This document shows positions 1 through 7,082 of a stretch of 8,286 bases of DNA, in pieces. Position numbers and translations under genes: made by a program. A model generated the notes under the pieces. That model was not told the DNA's origin. It saw only the letters and a program-made list of their open reading frames with translations, and searched no databases. Every line of letters begins with the position of its first letter. Position 1 is the stretch's first letter. Origin of the DNA: UBA11475 sp045593005 (GTDB lineage Bacteria > Bacillota > Clostridia > Christensenellales > Borkfalkiaceae); NCBI GenBank assembly GCA_045593005.1, contig JAZNVV010000064.1, positions 1 through 8,286 on the forward strand. The letters are read 5' to 3'.

Positions 1-81
1 GGTAAACGTTGCCGTTACGGCAAGAGCTAAAAAAACTGCTATAAATATTAAAACAGCTTTTTTATTAATATAAAATTTCAT
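1..81 (-). CDS. N-terminus of an unknown membrane or exported protein (partial)
   Basis: Only the first 27 codons are inside the window; the gene continues past the left edge. The visible N-terminus has a short basic stretch (MKFYINKK) followed by a hydrophobic run from about residue 9 to 24 (AVLIFIAVFLALAVTA). That is a Sec signal peptide or a first transmembrane helix. The start is well supported: GAGGT lies 5 bases upstream of the ATG (complement of 87-91), and a TTGATT-17-TAGAAT promoter sits just upstream. The gene has the same orientation as the aspartate kinase operon but is separated from it by a terminator and its own promoter, so it is probably a separate unit. I do not recognise the family, and the function cannot be judged from 27 residues. 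Confidence 0.7.
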   Translation of the reverse strand, partial: MKFYINKKAVLIFIAVFLALAVTATFT

Positions 82-108
82 ATAATACCTCACAATATTA
101 TTTTTTAT

Positions 109-137
109 ATTCTAACATAAAATTATTATATAATCAA
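109..137 (-). promoter_or_regulatory. Sigma-A-type promoter of the left-edge membrane protein gene
   Basis: Read on the minus strand, a -35 box TTGATT (132-137) and a -10 box TAGAAT (109-114) are separated by exactly 17 bases. The predicted transcription start is near 102, which gives a leader of about 20 bases containing the GAGGT ribosome binding site of the gene that starts at 81. The placement directly before a start codon supports it, although AT-rich DNA yields chance matches. Confidence 0.6.
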
Positions 138-203
138 TAAAATTAAAAATTTGCAGTATTTTATTTGCTTAATTTTTATTTTTTAATAAGATGTTAGTCA
201 ACT

Positions 204-238
204 TTTGGGTGTATACGTATGCGTAAAACACGTCCAAA
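204..238. repeat. Imperfect inverted repeat (hairpin) between two genes
   Basis: Three short arms pair in register: TTTGG (204-208) with CCAAA (234-238), GTGT (209-212) with ACAC (228-231), and TACG (214-217) with CGTA (222-225). The loop is TATG, with small bulges at 213, 226-227 and 232-233. That is 13 paired positions in 35 bases. No T-run follows immediately on either strand, so it is not a typical intrinsic terminator. It lies between the aspartate kinase terminator and the promoter of the left-edge gene. It could be an operator, an RNA structure in read-through transcript, or chance. Confidence 0.4.
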
Positions 239-253
239 CTATTTTTAAATTAA

Positions 254-283
254 AAACACGCTATCAAAAATGACAGCGTGTTT
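254..283 (-). terminator. Intrinsic terminator of the aspartate kinase operon
   Basis: On the minus strand a 13-base stem (AAACACGCTGTCA with TGATAGCGTGTTT, one mismatch) closes a TTTT loop and runs into a T-rich stretch. It begins about 30 bases after the aspartate kinase stop codon. On the plus strand the stem is not followed by a T-run, so it acts for the leftward genes. Confidence 0.8.
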
Positions 284-313
284 ATCGTATGTATTTAACT
301 TAAATGTACGTTT

Positions 314-1636
314 TTAGTTGAAAAACGCATTATAAATTGCACTAATACATTTTTCATAGTCAACGTTAGCAACGCCGATAATAATGTTTTGTTCGCTTGA
401 ACCTTGGTCAATCATTTTAATGTTAACGTTAGCGTCGGCAAGCGCATTGAAAATTTTAGCAGCCGTACCAGAACGACGCGCCATGCCGTGACCAACAGTT
501 GCAATAAGAGCAATATTTTCGATAACGTGGACATAGTCAGGTGATACACCTTCCCTAATTTCCTTAACAATATCATCTAAAATACCGTTTTTAAGTTCAT
601 CAGAAGATACTATTACCGAAAGCGTATCAATGCCTGAAGGAACGTGTTCAATGCCGATACCGTGGTGTTCAAATACTGATAAAACCTTTCTAACGTAACC
701 GACTTCGTTATTCATTAACGATTTTTCAATATAAAATACCGTGAAGTCTTTTTTACCAGCAATACCAGTAATTACCTTGTCGTGTTTTACACCGTAATCA
801 GCAGGGACAATCATAGTTCCTTTATCTTCAGGTCTAAAGGTGTTACGAATATTGATAGGAATTTTGCTTGATACAAGTGGGAAAATCGCTTCAGCATGAA
901 GAACTGACGCCCCCATATAAGATAACTCACGAAGTTCGTTATAAGATAAAACGTCAATAATCATTGCATCAGGAACAATACGTGGGTCGCACACTAAAAA
1001 GCCACTTACGTCCGTCCAGTTTTCATAAATTTCAGCATCAACACCTTTAGCAATAATAGAACCTGTAACGTCGCTACCACCCCTTGAAAAAGTCTTGATT
1101 TTTCCAAACGAATCTTTACCATAAAAACCTGGTATAACTACGTTTTCTAAATCAGATAATTTAGACTTGATTTTATCGTCCGTATAAATAGCGTTAAGTT
1201 TACCTTTACTGTCAAAACGAATAAGGTCAGCAGCATCAAAAAAGGTAAATCCTAAATATTCAGCCATAACTCTTGCCGATAAATATTCACCTCTTGATGC
1301 AGCAAAGTCTGGGCTTTGCTTTTCAGCATCAATAGCCTTTTCCGTTTCGTCAAGAATACTCTCAATATCCATTGAAAGCCCTAAATCTTTAACAATTCCA
1401 ACAAATCTATCCCTGATTAATTTAAATGTTTCATGACACGAGCCGATTGAAACAACGTCGTCATAACATTTATATAATGTATCTGTTATTTTAATATCGT
1501 TTTTGTCCCTTTTACCAGGAGCAGAAACAACAACGTATTTTCTATCTTCTTCAGCCGTAACAATAGCCTTAACTTTTGCTAAATTTTCAGCATTAGCCAT
1601 TGACGTACCACCAAATTTACATACTTTAAGCCCCAT
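314..1636 (-). CDS. lysC: Aspartate kinase (monofunctional, two ACT domains)
   Basis: Cytosolic enzyme that phosphorylates L-aspartate with ATP, the first step towards lysine, diaminopimelate, threonine and methionine. The 440 residues match the length of monofunctional aspartate kinases. The N-terminal amino-acid-kinase domain carries KFGGTS (7-12), SRGGSDVTG (184-192) and WTDVSG (207-212). Two C-terminal ACT segments follow at about 288-365 and 372-440; the second contains QGSSEQNIIIGV (411-422), the usual allosteric ACT motif. Feedback control by lysine and/or threonine is therefore expected, but the effector cannot be read from sequence. The start is fixed because KFGG lies at residue 7. 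AAAGGAG (1649-1655) overlaps the stop codon of the preceding DUF1015 gene, with a rather long 12-base spacing to the ATG. It is the last gene of the operon, before the terminator at 254-283. No lysine riboswitch is visible upstream. The paralogue name (lysC, dapG, yclM or thrA type) is uncertain. Confidence 0.95.
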   Translation of the reverse strand: MGLKVCKFGGTSMANAENLAKVKAIVTAEEDRKYVVVSAPGKRDKNDIKITDTLYKCYDDVVSIGSCHETFKLIRDRFVGIVKDLGLSMDIESILDETEKAIDAEKQSPDFAASRGEYLSARVMAEYLGFTFFDAADLIRFDSKGKLNAIYTDDKIKSKLSDLENVVIPGFYGKDSFGKIKTFSRGGSDVTGSIIAKGVDAEIYENWTDVSGFLVCDPRIVPDAMIIDVLSYNELRELSYMGASVLHAEAIFPLVSSKIPINIRNTFRPEDKGTMIVPADYGVKHDKVITGIAGKKDFTVFYIEKSLMNNEVGYVRKVLSVFEHHGIGIEHVPSGIDTLSVIVSSDELKNGILDDIVKEIREGVSPDYVHVIENIALIATVGHGMARRSGTAAKIFNALADANVNIKMIDQGSSEQNIIIGVANVDYEKCISAIYNAFFN

Positions 1637-1653
1637 ATTAATTGCAAACTCCT

Positions 1654-2868
1654 TTATTTAACTATCTTTCTTCCTTCTAAATAATAACGCTTTTCCTTCG
1701 CCTCGCCTATAGAAAAAGTCTTTTTAGGTAAATTGCCGTTTTTTACAACGTACCCAAATAAATCAGCCTTATTGATTTTATCAAATATAACGGCTAATGA
1801 AGAACTATCTTTGTCAACAAATCCTTTAACTTCGGCATCACCGTGGATATAATCAACTTCCCCACCGTTTGTCAAAATATATTCAGCTATATAAGCGTCA
1901 GTCAGTTTTATGGCGTCGGGAACTGACATATCGCCTTTATAATGTATTTCTTCACCACAATATAAAGTTTCAGTTCCGTGATTTATTTTATTAAATCCTG
2001 CCAAGAAATCTTCCCTATTAACGCCTTTTATAAGCCTATGAATAGGTTCAAACACAATACCTTCGTCGTAAATGTTTATCACTTCGCAAAGAGCGTATCT
2101 TGCAGGATGATATTCGCCGTCCTTTAACGTTTTCTTAATGTTCTCCCAATGGGTTTTTGCCGTTGCAAGAGAGTGGTTACCATCCCCCACTGCTAAAAGG
2201 AAAGGATGTTCTTCTCCATACTTTTTCTTCATACGTTCTTTTGAAGAAAGTTTAATAAATTTTTCTTCAATTTCTGCACAGTCCTTAATATAATAACCGG
2301 TTAAATGCCCACCGTCCATATTAAGGTCAAAATCGTAAACCTTCTCTAACTTATCACGCTTATTATACAAATCTTCAATGATGCCAAAATCGTCGTCATC
2401 AATAAACATCATTATATGCGCAAACTCCACGTCGGCATCTTTACGAATAACTAAACGTGGTGGAATTCTTTCCGTAATTGTTGCCTCGGTTGGACGAACG
2501 ATAGGTTTAGCGCCTTTTGTGAAGTCATAATCTTCTAAATCTATAGCGCAAACAAGCCCAACACGTCTGCGATTATAAATAGTATCGCGCACCGTGAGAA
2601 TCATACCTTTATCAAGTTTTTTAGCAGATAAAGCGTAATTTTTAATATTTTTATTTATATCAGCAATTCTACCCGTTGTATCTTTATTTAAGTAATATTC
2701 AGGTAAAATCATATTGAGCATTGACAACTTACCGTCGGTATAGTTAGCAAGCGTCTTCCAGTAATCGCCGTCAGAAGTAAATTGATCACACGCTATAACG
2801 GCAAATGCATTTAAATCGTTAGTATTTGGCAACAAAATTTCCGTTGCCGATATTGTTTTTTTAGCCAT
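1654..2868 (-). CDS. DUF1015 family protein
   Basis: A 404-residue soluble protein without signal peptide or membrane helix, recognised as DUF1015 from its conserved blocks. These are RPTEATITERIPPRLVIR (125-142), HIMMFIDD (151-158), LLAVGDGNHSLATAK (224-238), ALCEVINIYDEGIVFEPIHR (259-278) and a C-terminal LPKKTFSIGEAKEKRYYLEG block (380-399). The biochemical role of the family is not settled. Members are often found beside serine biosynthesis genes (serA, serC) in clostridia, which points towards amino acid metabolism. Here the neighbour is aspartate kinase, 17 bases downstream, which fits loosely. The DGNHS core takes the place of the DGHHR usual in the family and recalls the DGHHR of ParB-like free serine kinases; that link is my inference. 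The start follows the stop of the CdaR-like peptide by 11 bases, with only a weak site (CGGG), so translation may depend on coupling to the upstream gene. Confidence 0.85.
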   Translation of the reverse strand: MAKKTISATEILLPNTNDLNAFAVIACDQFTSDGDYWKTLANYTDGKLSMLNMILPEYYLNKDTTGRIADINKNIKNYALSAKKLDKGMILTVRDTIYNRRRVGLVCAIDLEDYDFTKGAKPIVRPTEATITERIPPRLVIRKDADVEFAHIMMFIDDDDFGIIEDLYNKRDKLEKVYDFDLNMDGGHLTGYYIKDCAEIEEKFIKLSSKERMKKKYGEEHPFLLAVGDGNHSLATAKTHWENIKKTLKDGEYHPARYALCEVINIYDEGIVFEPIHRLIKGVNREDFLAGFNKINHGTETLYCGEEIHYKGDMSVPDAIKLTDAYIAEYILTNGGEVDYIHGDAEVKGFVDKDSSSLAVIFDKINKADLFGYVVKNGNLPKKTFSIGEAKEKRYYLEGRKIVK

Positions 2869-2879
2869 ATTTAAACCCG

Positions 2880-2987
2880 TTATAAACTGATAACAACAAA
2901 GGTAACAATAGCCAACGCTAAAGCTAAAAGTTTATATCCTATATCTGAAAAAACAACTTTTAAAAAACTTCTCTTTTCTTCATTCAT
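2880..2987 (-). CDS. Minimal CdaR (YbbR)-like single-helix membrane peptide
   Basis: A 35-residue peptide made of a charged cytosolic tail (MNEEKRSFLKVVFSD, 1-15) and one transmembrane helix (IGYKLLALALAIVTFVVISL, 16-35), ending in TAA. Position and sequence match the N-terminal anchor of CdaR (YbbR), normally encoded directly after cdaA and typically carrying a pattern like N-GLK-LSL-LAI-LW before several extracytoplasmic YbbR domains. Here no YbbR domain follows: only 11 bases separate the stop from the DUF1015 gene. The preferred ATG (2985-2987) has AGGT 7 bases upstream. An alternative ATG at 2991-2993 overlaps the cdaA stop (TAATG) and adds two residues. Both imply translational coupling to cdaA. 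It could act as a membrane partner of CdaA, or be a decayed relic, but the clean frame, ribosome binding site and spacing argue for a kept gene. Confidence 0.6.
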   Translation of the reverse strand: MNEEKRSFLKVVFSDIGYKLLALALAIVTFVVISL

Positions 2988-2992
2988 AATCA

Positions 2993-3808
2993 TTACCTAT
3001 CAGTTTTAGTAAGTTCTTGCCAGTAGAATTTGGAAAGAACGTTTTTAAGCATATTAGTATCGGCATAGCGAGTCATTTTACCCCCTTTTACTATGGAGAT
3101 AATACCCGTTTCTTCAGAAACAATTAAAGCCGTAACGTCTATGGTTTCCGTAAGACCTATACCTGCTCTATGACGCGTACCCACGTCTTTAGGAATATTT
3201 TCATTTTGCGATAGTGGTAAAAAACAACCTGTTGAAGTAATCTTTGTACCGTTGATTATCATTGCGCCGTCATGTAATGGCGTTTTTGGGAAAAACACAC
3301 TTTCAATAATTTCAGCAGAAATATCACAGTTAAGTGAAACACCACTATCTAATATTTGCGTAGGAATATTATTGTTTGAAAGCACGATAATTGCGCCGAT
3401 ATCTTTTTTTGACATATTTTGAAGAGCCGTTATTATTGCTGAAATACACTTTTTAACTTCTTCTTCGTCGTAGTTTTTTACATTTTTAGCGTCGTTTTTC
3501 GTGCTGTTAAATTTAAGCGTTCTTTTAATTTCAACCGAATATAAAAGTATTACGCCCAAAATAAAAATTAAAGGCAGGAAGATAAATCCGACGTTAGGTA
3601 AATCGGACAACACAAAAAATGTAGCGCCGACAAGTATATATACTAAAAATGTCCAAATTAATTTTTTGCCATTTTTATCTTTCAAAAATGCGAACATAAC
3701 GTAAAAGCATACGGCAACGGAAATAATTAGAATACTACTTGACACGGCAAAACGCCAGTCTGAAAATCTTAAAAATACGTTTAATACTTTGTCAAAAAAA
3801 TCTTTCAT
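2993..3808 (-). CDS. cdaA: Diadenylate cyclase CdaA (c-di-AMP synthase)
   Basis: Membrane-bound enzyme that condenses two ATP into the second messenger c-di-AMP, which controls potassium and osmolyte uptake and cell-wall homeostasis in Firmicutes. The 271 residues are close to the usual CdaA size. Three transmembrane helices (about 22-42, 50-70 and 74-92) precede a polar linker (about 97-115) and the cytosolic DAC domain. Both catalytic motifs are intact: DGA at 180-182 (in PLHDGAMII) and RHR at 212-214 (in GTRHRAGIGL). The membrane part is divergent: the IFQPELRR segment usual after the third helix reads LLYSVEIKRTL. Start: AAGGAT (3815-3820) lies 6 bases before the ATG. It follows holA by 15 bases and its stop lies within a few bases of a CdaR-like mini-gene. 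glmM, the usual third gene of the cdaA-cdaR cluster, is not here. Confidence 0.95.
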   Translation of the reverse strand: MKDFFDKVLNVFLRFSDWRFAVSSSILIISVAVCFYVMFAFLKDKNGKKLIWTFLVYILVGATFFVLSDLPNVGFIFLPLIFILGVILLYSVEIKRTLKFNSTKNDAKNVKNYDEEEVKKCISAIITALQNMSKKDIGAIIVLSNNNIPTQILDSGVSLNCDISAEIIESVFFPKTPLHDGAMIINGTKITSTGCFLPLSQNENIPKDVGTRHRAGIGLTETIDVTALIVSEETGIISIVKGGKMTRYADTNMLKNVLSKFYWQELTKTDR

Positions 3809-3823
3809 CTATATATCCTTAAA

Positions 3824-4789
3824 TTAATCAATCATTACTTTAAATACACTTAACAAAAAGGCTGTATCAATGGATATATTGCCCGACTTAAAGCTGTAAT
3901 CGTAATCAGCAAGCACGTCTATCGCCTTTTTTAAGTTTTTTATCTTAAACGCTTTAACTTGCGCTTTAAGTTTTTTCAATACGTAGTCAGTCATTCCAAA
4001 AGCCTTGATAAGTTCGGCATCACTATCAGTCGATAGCGCTATATGAAAAAGCTTTCTATAGTAATAATATAAACTGACTAACAATCTTTGTGGGGCTTCA
4101 CCACCGGCAAGCATTTCCGTGATAATTTTGAGCGCTTTGTCAAAATTGCGCTTGCCCACCATATCCGTCATTTCATAAATACGGAATTCACTATCCTTAA
4201 TGACTACGGCGTCAACGTCTGAACTATCAACAATCTTTTTATCACCAACGTACGAAATAAGTTTAGAAATTTCGTTGAAAATTTTAGTCATATCAAGTAG
4301 CGAATATTCACATATTAACCCAGCATTTTCAGCAGAAATTGTTATCCCGTTAATTTGAAATTCTTTTATAACCCATTTAACAAGAGTTGCTTTATCCTGT
4401 TTTTTACAAGCAATAACCGTAACGTTTTGTTGTTTTTTAAGCGTGTCGCACGGTTTTTTGTTTAATATAACGAAAATATTGTCGTTTGAGGGGTTTGTAA
4501 AAATATCTTTAAGCGCCCCGTTAATAAAGTTTTGATTAGGGTAAAACTCGCTAACTGCTACAATCCTTTTTTTACTCATAAACGGAAATGCCGTTAAAAG
4601 TGAAACCATTTCATCAACAGTAACGTCAGCCCCGTCTATTTTAACGTAATCTAATTCAGGATAATTAACGTACTTTTCTTTTAATGCCGAAAGCCCTTCT
4701 TCTGCAAGGTAAATTTCTTCCCCTTCAAAAAGACAGATAAAAAAAGCTTCTTCACTATCAATTTTTCGTTTAAACTCTGAAAATTCCAC
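3824..4789 (-). CDS. holA: DNA polymerase III delta subunit
   Basis: Clamp-loader subunit that opens the beta sliding clamp on DNA during replication, acting in the cytosol with delta-prime and tau/gamma. It is recognised from its overall pattern: an N-terminal LFEGEEIYLAEEG block typical of HolA; ITISAENAGLICEYSLLDMT (residues 165-184 from the GTG) in the middle, where HolA has its lid domain; and a helical collar region with APQRLLVSLYYYYRKLF. At 321 residues it is close to the usual length. I chose the GTG at 4789: GGGGG lies 6 bases upstream, and the resulting N-terminus (MEFSEFKRKI) aligns with the usual HolA start. An in-frame ATG at 4819 would add 10 residues but has no ribosome binding site. 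comEC-holA adjacency is common in Firmicutes. The 15-base gap to cdaA and shared strand indicate one operon. Confidence 0.9.
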   Translation of the reverse strand: MEFSEFKRKIDSEEAFFICLFEGEEIYLAEEGLSALKEKYVNYPELDYVKIDGADVTVDEMVSLLTAFPFMSKKRIVAVSEFYPNQNFINGALKDIFTNPSNDNIFVILNKKPCDTLKKQQNVTVIACKKQDKATLVKWVIKEFQINGITISAENAGLICEYSLLDMTKIFNEISKLISYVGDKKIVDSSDVDAVVIKDSEFRIYEMTDMVGKRNFDKALKIITEMLAGGEAPQRLLVSLYYYYRKLFHIALSTDSDAELIKAFGMTDYVLKKLKAQVKAFKIKNLKKAIDVLADYDYSFKSGNISIDTAFLLSVFKVMID

Positions 4790-4795
4790 TACATT

Positions 4796-4800
4796 CCCCC
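4796..4800 (-). promoter_or_regulatory. Ribosome binding site that selects the GTG start of holA
   Basis: On the minus strand a GGGGG run lies 6 bases before GTG (4787-4789). The in-frame ATG 30 bases further upstream (4817-4819) is preceded by AAAACTTAAATAA, with no Shine-Dalgarno match. This favours the shorter HolA. Confidence 0.55.
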
Positions 4801-4879
4801 ATTGTAATAAATATAACATTTATTTAAGTTTTTGGCAAGGAGTTTTATATCTTTTTATATATATTTATTAACTATTTTA

Positions 4880-7021
4880 CTAGTGTATTAACTTTCCGTT
4901 TAAGTTATATATATAATTATCGTTTCCAAACGTATGAGTATTGCTGTCCGAAAAACTTTCGACGTTTTGCTTATATAATTTTTCAAATTCGTAAATATTA
5001 TTTTGAGCAATTATTAACGACGGGTTTCCGTCTGCCAAATAATACCCGACGCTACTTTCTTGTATATGCGAGTGGGTAACAACGTGCGTTTTTTGGCAAA
5101 AACTTTCAACCGTGTATCCATCTGCTATAAACCTAAACTTTATGCTTTTAACCATTACGTCCTCGTAACTTTGCAAATACCTAACGGGAACGCCGTACGC
5201 CATCTCTATTTTGTTTTCAGTATCATAACAGTAAATTTCTTCTATATCAACAATTTTTTGCAAAACTTTTGAAATTTCTATAACGTTTACGTCACTATTA
5301 GCAATAATTAAAGCGTCTATGCTTGTAAGAAAGAATGTGTCAATCGCTCTGCTTATCCCTTTTGTTGATAGCACTACTGCGTCGCTTAAAATAAGCACGC
5401 TGTCATCTTTATATCGCATCAGCGTTGCGTTTGTAGAATAGGAAGAACTTGTTGTAACGTAAACGGCGTTTTGATAAAGATTATTTCTATAAACTGCGCC
5501 ACCAAAACTTATTGAAAAACACAAGCATATAATTAATGTTTTTATCTTTTTCTTAAAGTTAAAAATTCCTGCCGTTAAAAGCAATGCAAAATAGTAAAAT
5601 ACTGAAAATACACCCATTGACGTATAACTTATAATTAAGTTATCAAACCTAAAAAATATAAACGCCTTGTATATTATTGTCAATAAAAAGTTTGCTGGAA
5701 TTAATATGGTTTTAGCTTGTCCTATGATTAGCGAAACAAATACTGATGCTATTAATAAAACAAACAGTAGCGAAATTAAAGGTAAAAATATAACGTTAAG
5801 CAACAACGCTATCGGTGAAATATATCCAAAATATTTTAGTGAAATAGGTAAACCTGCTAAAAAAGCAGATAGTCCAACGGCAAGCGACGAAGAAAGCCAT
5901 CGTGGTAAAAATGATAATTTCTTTGTAAATATATGTATCAGCGCAACGATAAAGAAAGATGCCGAATACGACAATAAAAATCCTGCCTGAAACAACTCAA
6001 ACGGCATAAATGTCAAGGTAAAAAAGGCTGATAACGAAAGAGAAGATATTCCGTCGTAACGTTCGTCGAATAAACTTGATATTATTAAAACGGAATACAT
6101 TATAACTGCTCTTATTGAAGATGATGAAAACCCACACACGCCAGAATAAAAGGTCAATAGCGCCACTATTATAGGTGAAAAATATTTCCGTTTTGATTTA
6201 GGGAATAACTTAAATATAAATCCAAGCGCAGTAGCAAAAACACCTATATGTAGCCCAGAAACAGCAAAAATATGCGCTACGCCAGCAAATCGAAATGAGT
6301 TAAGTGTTCTTGAACTAATCTTTTGAGAATTCCCTGTGATTAACGCAAGCGCTACGCCGTATCTGTCACCACTTAATCCTTCTTTCAAGGTATCACGTAT
6401 CGCATTATACGTTTTACCAAACAAAGTAACTTTATTGTCTAAAATTTCATATTCACCATAGTCAACGTTTGATGCCGTAAAACGAATTTTATTATTGATA
6501 ACGTCCATTCTTGGTTCGTTTTCATATACAACGGTATTGTGAAATACGTCTGCAGTTATAGAAATTCTATTGCCTAAATCAACCTCACAATCGTCAGATA
6601 AAATTACTTGTAAATTATAATCTGAAGTAAAATCCTTATCGCAAACAAAGACTAAATCTTTAAGTACAACTTCCTTTCCCAAACCGTTTTCGTTAATTTC
6701 TTTAACTGTTCCTTTAATAGTATAACGGCCTTCATCAATATTTTCCGACGTAAATGATTTTAATTTAAAAAAGGTTGATAAAAATGCCGTAACAAGTAAA
6801 ATTACAGCAATAATCATAAAAATCAAGTAACTTAATTTTTTAGAATACTTGATAATAAAAAAGAGTATAATAAAATATGCTACAAGCACAAACGAAATAA
6901 ATATTCTTGACAATAGCCTGTCCTTAAAAAAGGCTACGTATCCCACAACGATACCTAATATTACGCAAAGTAGCATAAATGTAAAAAATCTTAAATTGAC
7001 AAATCTTTCTTTACCAAACAT
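4880..7021 (-). CDS. comEC: ComEC/Rec2 DNA-uptake channel with degenerate metallo-beta-lactamase domain
   Basis: Polytopic membrane protein forming the channel that carries single-stranded DNA into the cytosol during transformation. The 713 residues hold two or three N-terminal helices (about 12-85), an OB-like extracytoplasmic DUF4131 region (about 98-190), and the competence membrane domain (about 215-505) with FAVSGLHIG (252-260) and FSSSSIRAVIM (298-308). The C-terminal region (about 515-713) corresponds to the metallo-beta-lactamase domain, but its metal site is lost: the usual THPDADH-like loop reads IANSDVNVIE (573-582), and the VGQGD and LIDTG motifs are not recognisable. The channel is probably intact and the nuclease activity absent. 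It is first in the operon and ends in TAG. Its ATG has no clear ribosome binding site and sits only about 8 bases from the predicted transcript start. No other competence genes are in the window, so uptake is not proven. Confidence 0.93.
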   Translation of the reverse strand: MFGKERFVNLRFFTFMLLCVILGIVVGYVAFFKDRLLSRIFISFVLVAYFIILFFIIKYSKKLSYLIFMIIAVILLVTAFLSTFFKLKSFTSENIDEGRYTIKGTVKEINENGLGKEVVLKDLVFVCDKDFTSDYNLQVILSDDCEVDLGNRISITADVFHNTVVYENEPRMDVINNKIRFTASNVDYGEYEILDNKVTLFGKTYNAIRDTLKEGLSGDRYGVALALITGNSQKISSRTLNSFRFAGVAHIFAVSGLHIGVFATALGFIFKLFPKSKRKYFSPIIVALLTFYSGVCGFSSSSIRAVIMYSVLIISSLFDERYDGISSLSLSAFFTLTFMPFELFQAGFLLSYSASFFIVALIHIFTKKLSFLPRWLSSSLAVGLSAFLAGLPISLKYFGYISPIALLLNVIFLPLISLLFVLLIASVFVSLIIGQAKTILIPANFLLTIIYKAFIFFRFDNLIISYTSMGVFSVFYYFALLLTAGIFNFKKKIKTLIICLCFSISFGGAVYRNNLYQNAVYVTTSSSYSTNATLMRYKDDSVLILSDAVVLSTKGISRAIDTFFLTSIDALIIANSDVNVIEISKVLQKIVDIEEIYCYDTENKIEMAYGVPVRYLQSYEDVMVKSIKFRFIADGYTVESFCQKTHVVTHSHIQESSVGYYLADGNPSLIIAQNNIYEFEKLYKQNVESFSDSNTHTFGNDNYIYNLNGKLIH

Positions 7022-7035
7022 AATTAACTACTAAT

Positions 7036-7064
7036 ATGTTAAAATAAAAGTCTATTTTAGTCAA
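7036..7064 (-). promoter_or_regulatory. Promoter of the comEC-to-lysC operon
   Basis: On the minus strand a -35 box TTGACT (7059-7064) and a -10 box TAACAT (7036-7041) are separated by exactly 17 bases. The predicted start is near 7029, so the comEC leader would be only about 8 bases. It faces away from the 6S RNA promoter, and the two -35 boxes are 18 bases apart. Confidence 0.65.
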
Positions 7065-7082
7065 CAAATATACGTTGATTAA

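Noticed and set aside
9..23. Perfect palindrome TTGCCGTTACGGCAA
   Set aside because: It lies inside the coding sequence for the signal peptide or helix of the left-edge gene (LAVTA region); no T-run or promoter context, so probably chance.
173..201. Second possible minus-strand promoter, TTGACT-17-TAAAAA
   Set aside because: The -10 box is poor and the DNA is very AT-rich; the promoter at 109-137 is better placed and explains the left-edge gene.
1637..2879. Lysine riboswitch controlling aspartate kinase
   Set aside because: Only 17 bases separate the kinase from the DUF1015 gene, and 11 bases separate that gene from the next, so no leader is available.
3501..3704. Plus-strand 67-codon frame
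   Set aside because: Antisense to the membrane part of cdaA, which has intact catalytic motifs; a shadow frame.
5667..5990. Plus-strand frame of 107 codons
   Set aside because: It lies wholly inside comEC, whose motifs are clear on the opposite strand; its translation is low-complexity polar sequence without a recognisable domain or ribosome binding site.
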